A DNA stretch of 33,172 nt from Alphaproteobacteria bacterium (lineage in GTDB: Bacteria; Pseudomonadota; Alphaproteobacteria; Paracaedibacterales; VGCI01). Shown here in pieces: positions 17,795-26,659 of this stretch (positions are counted from its first letter, which is position 1; every line of letters begins with the position of its first letter). The notes below the pieces were generated by a model, which was given only the letters and a program-made list of their open reading frames with translations, was not told the DNA's origin and ran no database searches. The position numbers and the translations under genes are program-made. The stretch covers positions 1 through 33,172 of the forward strand of contig JAJONN010000036.1 of the NCBI GenBank assembly GCA_021323455.1, in the 5' to 3' direction.

Positions 17795-19906
17795 ATGAAA
17801 GAGCAACATAGTTTCCCTTTTGATGATCCGTTGTTTAAAGTGGCGCCTACGCTGAAAAAAGCACTGTTTCCAACCTTAAGCTCTTTTAATCACCAGCAGG
17901 CATTGCAAGCTTGTTTTGAAGCGCTTTCATTTGTGAACAATACGCATAAAAAACCAATTTTAGATCCGCTTGCCAGAACCGTTGAAGAGGTTGTGAGCCG
18001 TATGGCTTCAAGTTGTGACTTAATTGCGAGGGAGATTCATATCCACAATATTAATGTTGCTACTGAAACAAACCCTGCCATTGTTTTTGAGGTCGCAACA
18101 TCCATGCCAGGTTTGATCTATTATAAAGGTGAAACTGCCTACCTTTATGATCCATTAACAGGTACGAATAAAAAGGCTGATGCGTCTCTGCTCAAGAGCT
18201 ACCAAATGATGGGGTTTACCTTATATAAGAAGTGGCCGCAAGACTCAAAAACAATTACTCAAATGGCGAAAATGGCCTACCAAGAAACCCGCAAAGATCT
18301 GAAGCTTTTTATGATCCTTCAAGGTTGTGTTGGGCTATTGATGCTTTTACAACCTTTTCTGACAGGCGTTATTTTTGATGACGTTGTCAAGTTGCGTCAA
18401 TATAATTTGATTGACCAGGTATTCTTAGGGCTTGTGGCAGCAACGGTTGGAGCGATGGTGTTTAAGGTCGTGCAAAACTTTGCGATGATCCGGTTCCAGG
18501 CGAAAAGCAGTGTTTTTTTAGAATCGGCCTTATGGAATCGGTTGCTCTCTTTTCATCTTCGCTTTTTTAAACTGTTTCGGTTAGGGGACCTCCACGACCG
18601 TTTGACAGCTGTTGATCAACTTCAAAAGGAATTGACAACATCATCCATGAATGCCCTTTCCCAAGGGTTTTTCTCAGTCATTATTTTGCTGTTCATTTCA
18701 TGTTACCTGCCCCTCCTGGGTCTCATTATTTTTTTTGTGACCCTTCTGTTTGGCGCGGTGAGCGTTCTTCTCATCCGACGGATGATCCAGTATCACCGTT
18801 CTGTTACACAGACAAATGCACGGCTGGTAAGCTTCCTGTTTGAAGCCATTCGCAGTGTTGTTAAGGTTAAAACATCCAATACCCAAAAGCACATTTTTCA
18901 AAGGTGGCTGAATATGGAATTCAGCAAGATGAGTCCCTTTATTGGTGCCCAATATTTACTTGTTTACTACCATATTATAGAGTTTGTTTTCCCGATTGTT
19001 ATTGTGGCGTCTCTGTATTTTCTGATGGTTGGCAGTAACCCTTTGGGGCCAACAACTCCCGCCTTGTCGATTGGGAAATTTATCAGCGTACAAATGGCGT
19101 TGGGGCAATATTTTGCAGCTCTTATCGGCATGGTTGGGGTTATTGATCGTTTATTGCACCTTATTCCCCATATCGAACGGGTGCAGCCCATTTTGAAAGA
19201 AAGAGCGGAGCAGGATGGGGAGCAAAAAATTCAGACACTCTTTAAAGGAAAAATTACTTTTCAAAATGTGAGCTTTCAGTATAAGTCCACAGGGCCGCTT
19301 GTGCTTGACAATGTTAGCTTTACCATTAATGCTGGAGAATGGGTGGCCATTGTGGGCCCCTCTGGTGCAGGAAAATCCACGCTCATTAAGTTAATTCTAG
19401 GGCTAGAAACCTGTGATAAAGGTACAATCCTGTTAGACGACATCCCGTTACAGCAGCTTGATCTACCAACGGCCCGGCGTCAAATTGCAACCGTACTTCA
19501 GCACACGCACCTGTTGCCAGGTAGTATTTTTGATAACTTGCATGCGTCCAATCCAAATTTAACGGAAGAAGAAATGCTGTCTCTCTTGCGCCTTGTTGCG
19601 ATTCACGATGACATTGTCAACATGCCCATGGGGTTAAATACCGTCATTATGGGGGATGGTCGCACCTTTTCAATGGGACAGCGCCAACGGCTGGTTCTGG
19701 CGCGATGCCTGGCAAAGCCCTTATCTTTTATTCTCCTAGACGAGGCGACAAGCGCTTTGGATAATTTAAGCCAAGAAATTATTTTGAATACAATCAAACA
19801 AATCCCTATAACGCGCGTTACGGTCGCCCACCGTCTCTCAACCATCCGGCGCGCTGACCGCGTGATTGTTATGGAGAAGGGCAGGGTGGTCGAGCAGGGC
19901 GCATAA
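17795..19906 (+). CDS. Second NHLM-type ABC transporter (permease-ATPase, no canonical C39)
   Basis: 703 aa; N-terminal domain with LYDPLTGTNKKADASLL, TM domain, Walker A GPSGAGKST, signature variant FSMGQRQR, Walker B FILLDEATSALD, AHRLST; follows the HlyD/C39-ABC order seen in NHLM loci. Confidence 0.88.
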   Translation: MKEQHSFPFDDPLFKVAPTLKKALFPTLSSFNHQQALQACFEALSFVNNTHKKPILDPLARTVEEVVSRMASSCDLIAREIHIHNINVATETNPAIVFEVATSMPGLIYYKGETAYLYDPLTGTNKKADASLLKSYQMMGFTLYKKWPQDSKTITQMAKMAYQETRKDLKLFMILQGCVGLLMLLQPFLTGVIFDDVVKLRQYNLIDQVFLGLVAATVGAMVFKVVQNFAMIRFQAKSSVFLESALWNRLLSFHLRFFKLFRLGDLHDRLTAVDQLQKELTTSSMNALSQGFFSVIILLFISCYLPLLGLIIFFVTLLFGAVSVLLIRRMIQYHRSVTQTNARLVSFLFEAIRSVVKVKTSNTQKHIFQRWLNMEFSKMSPFIGAQYLLVYYHIIEFVFPIVIVASLYFLMVGSNPLGPTTPALSIGKFISVQMALGQYFAALIGMVGVIDRLLHLIPHIERVQPILKERAEQDGEQKIQTLFKGKITFQNVSFQYKSTGPLVLDNVSFTINAGEWVAIVGPSGAGKSTLIKLILGLETCDKGTILLDDIPLQQLDLPTARRQIATVLQHTHLLPGSIFDNLHASNPNLTEEEMLSLLRLVAIHDDIVNMPMGLNTVIMGDGRTFSMGQRQRLVLARCLAKPLSFILLDEATSALDNLSQEIILNTIKQIPITRVTVAHRLSTIRRADRVIVMEKGRVVEQGA

Positions 19907-20018
19907 AAATCTGTAAAGATGCTTGCCAAGCTCTGTCAACGTGCATACAGTTTCTCACCATCAAAGTGTGGGCGGATGTATCGTCAGATATGATGGTGAT
20001 TGATAAAGGTTCCTTGAT

Positions 20019-20855
20019 ATGCCGAATATTTCTTTCACAAAAGCTGTGGCCCTTGGGAATGATTTTGTCATTTTAGATGGGAGGGATCGTTTTATCTCCT
20101 TGACGACGGACCAGATTCAGATACTGGCCAATCGCCGCCAAGGGGTCGGTTGTGATCAGGTTATTTTGATTCTTCCCCCAACGGACCCGCAAGCGCACAT
20201 TCGACTCAAGTTTTACAACGCAGATGGAAGCGAAGCTGGTGCTTGCGGCAATGGTACCCGGTGCATCGCCCGACTCATTATGGAGCGTGAAGCAATAGAT
20301 AATGTCTGCATCCAAACAGATAGGGCGCTTTGCCAGGCTACATGGGCAGATGGAAGCAGGGGGGAAGATGCAGGCATTTCAGTCACCCTAGGCAAGCCAC
20401 GGTTTGAGTGGGACGACATTCCCCTTGCTCATCCAGAAGCTTTACAAGACATTTCCTATAAGACCACAGCTTCTTTTTGCGTTAATGTGGGCAACCCCCA
20501 CGTTATTTTCTTTGTGAATGATGTGGATGAAATTCCCCTAGCGTATATTGGACCTCAAATTGAAAACCATCGTTCTTTTCCAGAGCGAGTCAATGTGGGA
20601 TTTGCCCAAATTGTTAATGAGGGAATGCTACGATTACGGGTATGGGAGCGGGGGGCGGGCTATACGATGGCGTGTGGTACGGGGGCTTGCGCGGCGGCTG
20701 TGGCTGCTATCCATCAACAGTTCGTACCTTCAGGGCAATCCCCCCTTCGCATTATTCAGGAAGGAGGGGAAGTTCTTGTTGACTGGCGGCAAGGCTATCC
20801 AATTACCATGACTGGCTCTGCCCAGATAAAATTTCAGGGAGAGATCCAGGTATGA
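20019..20855 (+). CDS. dapF: Diaminopimelate epimerase
   Basis: 278 aa; NADGSEAGACGNGTRC and ERGAGYTMACGTGACAAAVAA active-site motifs. Confidence 0.97.
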   Translation: MPNISFTKAVALGNDFVILDGRDRFISLTTDQIQILANRRQGVGCDQVILILPPTDPQAHIRLKFYNADGSEAGACGNGTRCIARLIMEREAIDNVCIQTDRALCQATWADGSRGEDAGISVTLGKPRFEWDDIPLAHPEALQDISYKTTASFCVNVGNPHVIFFVNDVDEIPLAYIGPQIENHRSFPERVNVGFAQIVNEGMLRLRVWERGAGYTMACGTGACAAAVAAIHQQFVPSGQSPLRIIQEGGEVLVDWRQGYPITMTGSAQIKFQGEIQV

Positions 20856-20882
20856 AAGAGGACTTCCGCTTGGAAAGCATCT

Positions 20883-21152
20883 CTATGGCTTGTCTGAGGG
20901 ATGGTAAATTTGGTTTGGCCCATAGGTATGATCATACCGGTGGTCGGTTACGCCAAAGTTATCCCGTTCAAAATTCTTATAATAATCATTGTCATAATAG
21001 GAAGAATCCGGATAAGTCCCATAGTGAGGCGGTTGATATCGTCCTCCATCACAGGCGTTAATATCATATGGATTGGCACATCCCGATAAAAAGAGCAGGG
21101 GGGTTGCTAAAACAACCGGGGCCAAAAGAGATACAATTTTAGAGAACGTCAT
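20883..21152 (-). CDS. Small predicted lipoprotein, Tyr/Asp/Asn-rich
   Basis: 89 aa; signal peptide with lipobox LFLSGC then DSSYYDNDYYKNFERDNFGVTDHRYDHTYG. Confidence 0.7.
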   Translation of the reverse strand: MTFSKIVSLLAPVVLATPLLFLSGCANPYDINACDGGRYQPPHYGTYPDSSYYDNDYYKNFERDNFGVTDHRYDHTYGPNQIYHPSDKP

Positions 21153-21239
21153 GGTAACCTCTGTTTCAAAATTAAACTTTCAATTTTATTATAATTCTGA
21201 CGGTTCTTAACAACGGGTTAACAGAAACATATATTTCTT

Positions 21240-21704
21240 CTAAAGTTCCTGAATGGCTTTAAAAACTTCTTGCGCATGGCCGTCAACCTTGACTTTTCGC
21301 CAAATGCGGCGAATGATCCCTTCCTCATCAATGAGAAATGTTGACCGTTCAATTCCAAAATACTTTTTTCCATACATGGATTTTTCAACCCAGGTTTCGT
21401 AAGCAGCGCAAACAGCGCCGTCTTCATCTGACAAAAGAGGAAACGTCAGCCCGTATTTTCCTTTAAATTTATCATGGCTTTTGGGGTTGTCGCGGGAAAT
21501 ACCAAACACAACTGCGTTAAGAATATTAAAATCTCTCAAGCGATCGCGAAAATCACAAGCTTGTGCCGTACACCCGCTTGTATCATCCTTGGGGTAAAAA
21601 TAAAGAACAACCTTTTTGCCATGATAGTCAGATAGTCGATAGAACTGCCCCGCATCGCCAGGCAGCTCAACATTTGGGGCTGTATTTCCAATATCCAGGC
21701 TCAT
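21240..21704 (-). CDS. bcp: Thioredoxin-dependent peroxiredoxin, Bcp/PrxQ type
   Basis: 154 aa; GNTAPNVELPGD, KVVLYFYPKDDTSGCTAQACDFRD, FGISRDNPKSHDKFKGKYGLTFPLLSD. Confidence 0.95.
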   Translation of the reverse strand: MSLDIGNTAPNVELPGDAGQFYRLSDYHGKKVVLYFYPKDDTSGCTAQACDFRDRLRDFNILNAVVFGISRDNPKSHDKFKGKYGLTFPLLSDEDGAVCAAYETWVEKSMYGKKYFGIERSTFLIDEEGIIRRIWRKVKVDGHAQEVFKAIQEL

Positions 21705-21923
21705 TTAAGAAGCCTTAGATTCTTCTTTTTTAACCTCTGGCTCTTCTTTTTTAGGCTCTTCTTTGGGAGCATCAGTGGGCGTGGGTGTGGTTACTTTAGG
21801 CTCTTCGGCCTTCATCACTGCGTCTGGTGGCGTAGCCTCACCAGCTTTTTTTTCTTCTTTCTTGCCATCGCAAGCGACTAACGTGAACCCCAAAAGGGCT
21901 ATGGACAAAAATTTCCAGTTCAT
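21705..21923 (-). CDS. Small Lys/Glu/Pro-rich predicted lipoprotein
   Basis: 72 aa; MNWKFLSIALLGFTLVAC lipobox followed by KKEEKK...PKEEPKKEEPEVKKEESKAS; abuts bcp. Confidence 0.65.
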   Translation of the reverse strand: MNWKFLSIALLGFTLVACDGKKEEKKAGEATPPDAVMKAEEPKVTTPTPTDAPKEEPKKEEPEVKKEESKAS

Positions 21924-22077
21924 TATATTTATCTCCTTTAATCTTAATGTTACTAATACTCTCTAGCTTTAAGAGTCATGACACCAGATCGTATTCTCTA
22001 AAAGGTTAATAGATTATTCGAGAAAAGGACAGGGTTCATCCGTCTCCTGATACAAAATCTTGTCAACTGTGACCAAA

Positions 22078-23250
22078 TTACTTACAATTCCAGACTTCTA
22101 CCTGTTTCTGCCTTGTTATTTTACGGACCAGTAAAGCAAATGCGCCATTACCCATAACATTGGCGCTGGTAAAGATAGGATCTTGGACAATGTAGATCGT
22201 GGTCATGAGGCTGGCCATTTCTGGGGTTAGGCTCAGGTATTTTTGCAAAATCGGTAACATGACGATAATGCCGCCGCCCGGAATGCCTGCTACGGAAAAT
22301 TTAGCCAAACAGAAATAGAGTGTAAAGAGCAAGTAATTCTCAAAAGTGGGCAAGGGCATGCCAGAAAGGCTCAGCACGGCCAAGGCCAGGATTGGGATGG
22401 CTAAAGCATCGCCGATCAAATGGATATTCACTGTGGTGGGAATAACCAGATCGGCAAATTGTTCATCTCCCATATTCTTCTCTGTTGCGGCCACGGTGAC
22501 AGGCATGGTGGCGGCACTCGACATGGTTGAAAATCCTGTGATCCCTGCAGGCAACATATTGCGGACCAGCTCAAAAAAACGGCTGGTCTGGAAACCGCTT
22601 GCCATGAAATATAATAAGGCGAGATACAGGATCACCACAATCCATAAAAGTCCGAAAACATGGCCGGAGCTTTTGACCAAAATGGAAAGTGTTCCTTCAT
22701 ATTCCATTTTTAAAATGAAACCAAAGACATAAAAAGGCAATAAGGGGATGAACGCTTTTTGTAAGAACATCGTCATGTAATGACGCATATTTTGCGCGAG
22801 GGTTGTCACCATAGGTACTTTAATAAAGCTAAAGATAAGACCCACAACGATACCGCACAGCAAAGATTGGTCGGGGGCCAAGATTTCGGGAATAGAGAGT
22901 GTCAACAGGGGCGTCACAGAATCCTTGATTTCAGATAAGCCACCTCCCTCAAAAGTCAGCAAAGGCAACAGATTGACGCCAATCCCATAAGAAATAAGAA
23001 CGGTAAGGGCATTGGATAGAGTGACGAGGGCTAAAATCCCCAAGATCAACAAAGGGGCACGCTGTTCCATTGATAAAATCGCTGCTGTGATGTAACTAAA
23101 AATAACCAGAGGCAATATGCCCATTAATATCTCTTTCAAGCTACAACTGATCGTGAAGAAGAAGCGGATTGTCTCAAGGTTGAACAGAGCGCTTAAGAAA
23201 TAAGCGGCAAGAATGGCAATAATGAGCTGTACAGGTAAACTTTTAAGCAC
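22078..23250 (-). CDS. Dicarboxylate/amino acid:cation symporter (DAACS family)
   Basis: 390 aa; GFSTMSSAATMPVTVAATEKNMG, NIHLIGDALAIPI and SVAGIPGGGIIVMLPIL are DAACS motifs; multiple TMs. Confidence 0.88.
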   Translation of the reverse strand: MLKSLPVQLIIAILAAYFLSALFNLETIRFFFTISCSLKEILMGILPLVIFSYITAAILSMEQRAPLLILGILALVTLSNALTVLISYGIGVNLLPLLTFEGGGLSEIKDSVTPLLTLSIPEILAPDQSLLCGIVVGLIFSFIKVPMVTTLAQNMRHYMTMFLQKAFIPLLPFYVFGFILKMEYEGTLSILVKSSGHVFGLLWIVVILYLALLYFMASGFQTSRFFELVRNMLPAGITGFSTMSSAATMPVTVAATEKNMGDEQFADLVIPTTVNIHLIGDALAIPILALAVLSLSGMPLPTFENYLLFTLYFCLAKFSVAGIPGGGIIVMLPILQKYLSLTPEMASLMTTIYIVQDPIFTSANVMGNGAFALLVRKITRQKQVEVWNCK

Positions 23251-23529
23251 GGTTTTCCTCGGTAGGATGGTTGTTTTTTTATAAAGTTATCAGGTTTTTA
23301 ATAAAGAAAGAAGGTTTCCATCTCAAGCGGATGACAATATGAACGCAGACAGGATTAAACAAGCCAGCATACGAGTAACCTTAAGCTTAAAAATGCCAGG
23401 AAGCAAGGAAATTTGATTTTTAAAAATTTAGGGTAGGAGGGATTTTCCTTCCCTATAACAGAGGGTAGGATATGGTTGAATGTTGAGTATATAGCGCTAT
23501 TACTTTAACTAATGGTATAATTGTGAATT

Positions 23530-23865
23530 CTATTTAAATGATGATTTTGAGGAGCAAGGCTTTAAAGCTTTGTGTTGACCACTGCGGCGGTTGCGGCGCA
23601 AAAAACCGCTTCTAAGAGGGAATGGGGAAGGTAATATTTTAATCTGTCGAAGCGGTTCTGCTATAGGAGTAGGGGTAACAGATAATTTTCTATCTAATTC
23701 ATTCATGAGATGAAGATAATATTCGGCATGTTGATAATAATTCTCAAATAAAGCGCGGTCTCCCTTCGTTCGTGTCTCAAGGGCCAGGGTCATGTATTTT
23801 GTATATAAATCTTGGGCGTTTTTCTTATTGATAGGGCGTCCTGTTTCTTTTTCAGTGGTATGCAT
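23530..23865 (-). CDS. DUF4167-like protein (paralog 2)
   Basis: 111 aa; NAQDLYTKYMTLALETRTKGDRALFENYYQHAEYYLHLMNE matches the DUF4167 core pattern. Confidence 0.65.
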   Translation of the reverse strand: MHTTEKETGRPINKKNAQDLYTKYMTLALETRTKGDRALFENYYQHAEYYLHLMNELDRKLSVTPTPIAEPLRQIKILPSPFPLRSGFLRRNRRSGQHKALKPCSSKSSFK

Positions 23866-23898
23866 GATTCCCTCCTTTGATTTATCCTGACCCTTGCT

Positions 23899-24309
23899 TT
23901 ATTCTGGAACCTCTTGCGTATAGTGAAAATCTTGTTGGTTATGATGCGCTTTAAAAGGGAGTATATTTGTCTGGTAGGTCGGTTTGGACGCTTCTGTAGA
24001 CGTGTTTGGACTTTTAGAAGGAAGCTTTTCATGAGAACCTTTAAGGTTGAAATCTTCAATGACCTTGTTAATAGCGGACACCTTCCTAGCCACCAGCTGA
24101 GGATCAGGGAGAGAGATAGAGGCATGAAGATAATCGCTTGGTTCATTCATAGCATGAAGGTAGTATTCAGCGCGTTGATAATAACTCTCTGCCAAAACGT
24201 GGTCTTCTCTTTTTTTGGCTTCTTTGGCCGACGTTATAGACTTGAGATATAAGCTTTCCAGCTTTTTTCTATTGCCAGAGTGTCCTGTTTCTCCTGGGAT
24301 TGTGCGCAT
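23899..24309 (-). CDS. DUF4167-like protein (paralog 1)
   Basis: NRKKLESLYLKSITSAKEAKKREDHVLAESYYQRAEYYLHAMNE; start chosen at ATG 24309 because GGGGAGG lies just upstream (track ORF begins at 24345). Confidence 0.65.
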   Translation of the reverse strand: MRTIPGETGHSGNRKKLESLYLKSITSAKEAKKREDHVLAESYYQRAEYYLHAMNEPSDYLHASISLPDPQLVARKVSAINKVIEDFNLKGSHEKLPSKSPNTSTEASKPTYQTNILPFKAHHNQQDFHYTQEVPE

Positions 24310-24455
24310 TATTCCTCCCCTTTTATCTGGTTTGCTTAATAACAATATATTAAACGCTTATTGAGTGTCGATTGCTGTGTAGAGAGTCTAGATTTTTATA
24401 CAGACTATTTTGGATTTTGTAGGCTGCATATACAGACCTGTTCATTAGATGTTAC

Positions 24456-24484
24456 ATATAAACACATTTTTTTGTCTTGTCAAC
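24456..24484 (-). promoter_or_regulatory. Putative sigma70-type promoter for the DUF4167-like pair
   Basis: On the minus strand TTGACA - 17 nt - TATATG, about 140 nt upstream of the 24309 start. Confidence 0.55.
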
Positions 24485-24644
24485 ACGTTTGCTGCAGAAT
24501 TTGATGCTGAAAAATTTCGCTTTTGTCTGTGAAGAATAACGATGGACTTGAGAGGAAGGAGACCAAAGAGAGGAGGAAATAGGGCAAAGGGAAGGGTGGA
24601 TATCAATTTTATGTTAAGGATGGCAAAGGAATTAACTAAGTTGG

Positions 24645-24721
24645 TGGCGCACCCGAGAGGATTCGAACCTCTGACCTTTGCCTCCGGAGGGCAACGCTCT
24701 ATCCAGCTGAGCTACGGGTGC
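24645..24721 (-). tRNA. tRNA-Arg (anticodon CCG), CCA encoded
   Basis: Reverse complement GCACCCGTAGCTCAGCTGGATAGAGCGTTGCCCTCCGGAGGCAAAGGTCAGAGGTTCGAATCCTCTCGGGTGCGCCA folds as a cloverleaf with anticodon CCG. Confidence 0.97.
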
Positions 24722-24851
24722 AATTGAGTTGCTGGATCTTGCAACTTGACTCTTGTTTATATACTGTACTTTTAGGGGCTTGCCAAAGCATTATTTTGCA
24801 TTTTGCGATAGTCATGCGCAAGCTGATTCATGGGTGTTTTTTAGGGTGAAG

Positions 24852-25061
24852 ATGATGGCAAGATCAGCTTCGATAGGCCAAGTGCAAGACATAATCCAGG
24901 TGGCAACCTCTGTTGTCGCCTGTGACGGGCGTAGCCCTGAAGCCCACTTGGAGGACCATTTGGGTCATCCGCTGGTTTATCTGGCCATGGAAGAGGTGGG
25001 GCACGTGATATGTCCTTACTGTAGCCGTTACTTCATGCTCATCGAACAATCCGACTACTAA
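24852..25061 (+). CDS. Small zinc-finger (zf-CHCC-like) domain protein
   Basis: C-terminal VVACDGRSPEAHLEDHLGHPLVYLAMEEVGHVICPYCSRYFML has the CHCC zinc-finger pattern; start taken at ATG 24852 rather than track start 24753. Confidence 0.8.
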   Translation: MMARSASIGQVQDIIQVATSVVACDGRSPEAHLEDHLGHPLVYLAMEEVGHVICPYCSRYFMLIEQSDY

Positions 25062-25072
25062 AGGATAAAAAG

Positions 25073-25849
25073 GTGCTGGGATTTTTAAGGACAATCGGAC
25101 GTGTTGTGATTGCTTTTCTGATGAACGCAGGGCGGTTGGGCATTTTCTTTGTGACAAGCCTGAGCCATGTTGTCCGCCCACCCTTTTACTGGCGTCAATT
25201 GGGCAAACAATTTCTTCATATCGGATATTTTTCCTTACCTGTCGTGGGCTTGACGGCCATCTTTACGGGAATGGTCCTGGCCCTTCAAAGCCACACGAGT
25301 TTTGCACGCTTTAACGCGGAAGGGGCAATAGCTACGGTCGTTGTTCTCTCTGTAACCCGGGAGCTAGGCCCGGTGTTGGCAGGCTTAATGGTGGCAGGGC
25401 GTATTGGGGCGGCCATGGCGGCTGAAATCGGGACTATGCGCGTGACAGAGCAGATTGATGCGCTTACAACGCTTTCAACCAATCCTTTTAAATATCTTGT
25501 CGTCCCCCGCCTGGTCGCGGGCGTCATGATGTTGCCCTTGCTGGTACTAATCGCAGATATTATTGGCGTTTTTGGTGGTTATCTGGTCAGCATCTACAAG
25601 CTTGGTTTCAACCCTGCAAACTACCTGATCCAAACTTCAAAATACCTGGAGTTTGAGGATGTGACCTCCGGCTTGATCAAGGCCGCTGTATTTGGGTTGG
25701 TTATCTCCTTGATGGGTTGTTACCACGGCTATCAATCCGGGCGTGGCGCAGCGGGCGTTGGCGGTGCCACAACCAGGGCAGTTGTGTCCGCCTCGATTCT
25801 GATTTTGTTTATGAACTATGCCTTAACTTCCATTTTATTTTCAAAGTAA
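25073..25849 (+). CDS. mlaE: MlaE-family ABC transporter permease (GTG start)
   Basis: 258 aa; FTGMVLALQSHTSFARFNAEGAIATVVVLSVTRELGPVLAGLMVAGRIGAAMAAEIGTMRVTEQIDAL is MlaE hallmark sequence. Confidence 0.93.
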   Translation: MLGFLRTIGRVVIAFLMNAGRLGIFFVTSLSHVVRPPFYWRQLGKQFLHIGYFSLPVVGLTAIFTGMVLALQSHTSFARFNAEGAIATVVVLSVTRELGPVLAGLMVAGRIGAAMAAEIGTMRVTEQIDALTTLSTNPFKYLVVPRLVAGVMMLPLLVLIADIIGVFGGYLVSIYKLGFNPANYLIQTSKYLEFEDVTSGLIKAAVFGLVISLMGCYHGYQSGRGAAGVGGATTRAVVSASILILFMNYALTSILFSK

Positions 25850-25852
25850 ACC

Positions 25853-26617
25853 ATGACGACACCTCTTAAAATTCGCGTTCGGGACCTCAAAAAATCCTTT
25901 GGGGAGAAGGTCGTCCTTGACGGTATCAATCTTGACCTCCCTGCAGGGGAATCTTTTGTTATTATTGGGGGGTCAGGAACCGGAAAGTCTGTCTTGATTA
26001 AATGCTTGTTAGGCCTGGTTAAGCCTGATGCAGGGAGCATTAAAGTTAATGGTCAAGAGATTGTGGGTCTTTCCTACACAGCCCAACAAGAGGCTTTGGA
26101 TAAATTTGGCATGCTGTTCCAGGGAGGGGCCTTGTTTGACAGCATGACGGTTTGGGAAAATGTGGCGTTTGCGCTGACTCAGGGGCATGGTATGTCAGAG
26201 GTGGAAGCCAAAGAAATTGCCATGGAAAAGCTTCGTGCGGTGAATCTCGATGAAAGCACGGCGACAGTCTATCCCGCGGAATTATCAGGGGGGATGCAAA
26301 AGCGCGTTGCGCTCGCCCGGGCAATTGCGTTTAATCCGGAAGTCATCTTCTTTGATGAACCGACCACGGGCCTTGACCCCATTGTGAGCGGTACGATCAA
26401 TCAGTTAATTATTGATAGCGTTCGCCGCATTGGCGCAAGCGCCCTGACTATTACGCACGATATGGCGAGTTTGCGTAAAATTGCGGATCGGGTTGGGTTG
26501 CTTTACCACGGAAAGCTTATGTGGGTGGGAACCGTCCAAGAGATGGACGCCACCGATAACCCTTACGTGGTCCAGTTTATTCAGGGGCTTCCTACAGGGC
26601 CGTTTACGACAGGTTGA
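25853..26617 (+). CDS. mlaF: MlaF-like ABC transporter ATP-binding protein
   Basis: 254 aa; Walker A GGSGTGKSVLIK, LSGGMQKRVALARAI, FFDEPTTGLDPI; 3 nt after mlaE. Confidence 0.92.
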   Translation: MTTPLKIRVRDLKKSFGEKVVLDGINLDLPAGESFVIIGGSGTGKSVLIKCLLGLVKPDAGSIKVNGQEIVGLSYTAQQEALDKFGMLFQGGALFDSMTVWENVAFALTQGHGMSEVEAKEIAMEKLRAVNLDESTATVYPAELSGGMQKRVALARAIAFNPEVIFFDEPTTGLDPIVSGTINQLIIDSVRRIGASALTITHDMASLRKIADRVGLLYHGKLMWVGTVQEMDATDNPYVVQFIQGLPTGPFTTG

Positions 26618-26659
26618 AAAAGTCAATAGCGGCCACCCATCTTAAAGGGCTTTAAGGTC

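Noticed and set aside
19910-19990. Short ORF MLAKLCQRAYSFSPSKCGRMYRQI* downstream of the second ABC gene as a candidate exported precursor
   Set aside because: No RBS, no Gly-Gly or NHLP-like leader; likely chance.
23483-23521. Extended -10 promoter-like TGGTATAAT facing the 3' end of the DUF4167-like gene (+ strand)
   Set aside because: No matching -35 and it would drive antisense transcription; AT-rich chance match cannot be excluded.
24542-24727. [15 protein letters not shown]...[25 protein letters not shown]
   Set aside because: It is antisense to tRNA-Arg; the [23 protein letters not shown] string is a common artefact of translating the reverse strand of this tRNA.
26641-26656. CTTAAAGGGCTTTAAG inverted repeat between convergent mlaF and trxB as a bidirectional terminator
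   Set aside because: Loop too short, stem AT-rich and no proper T-tract; too weak to call.
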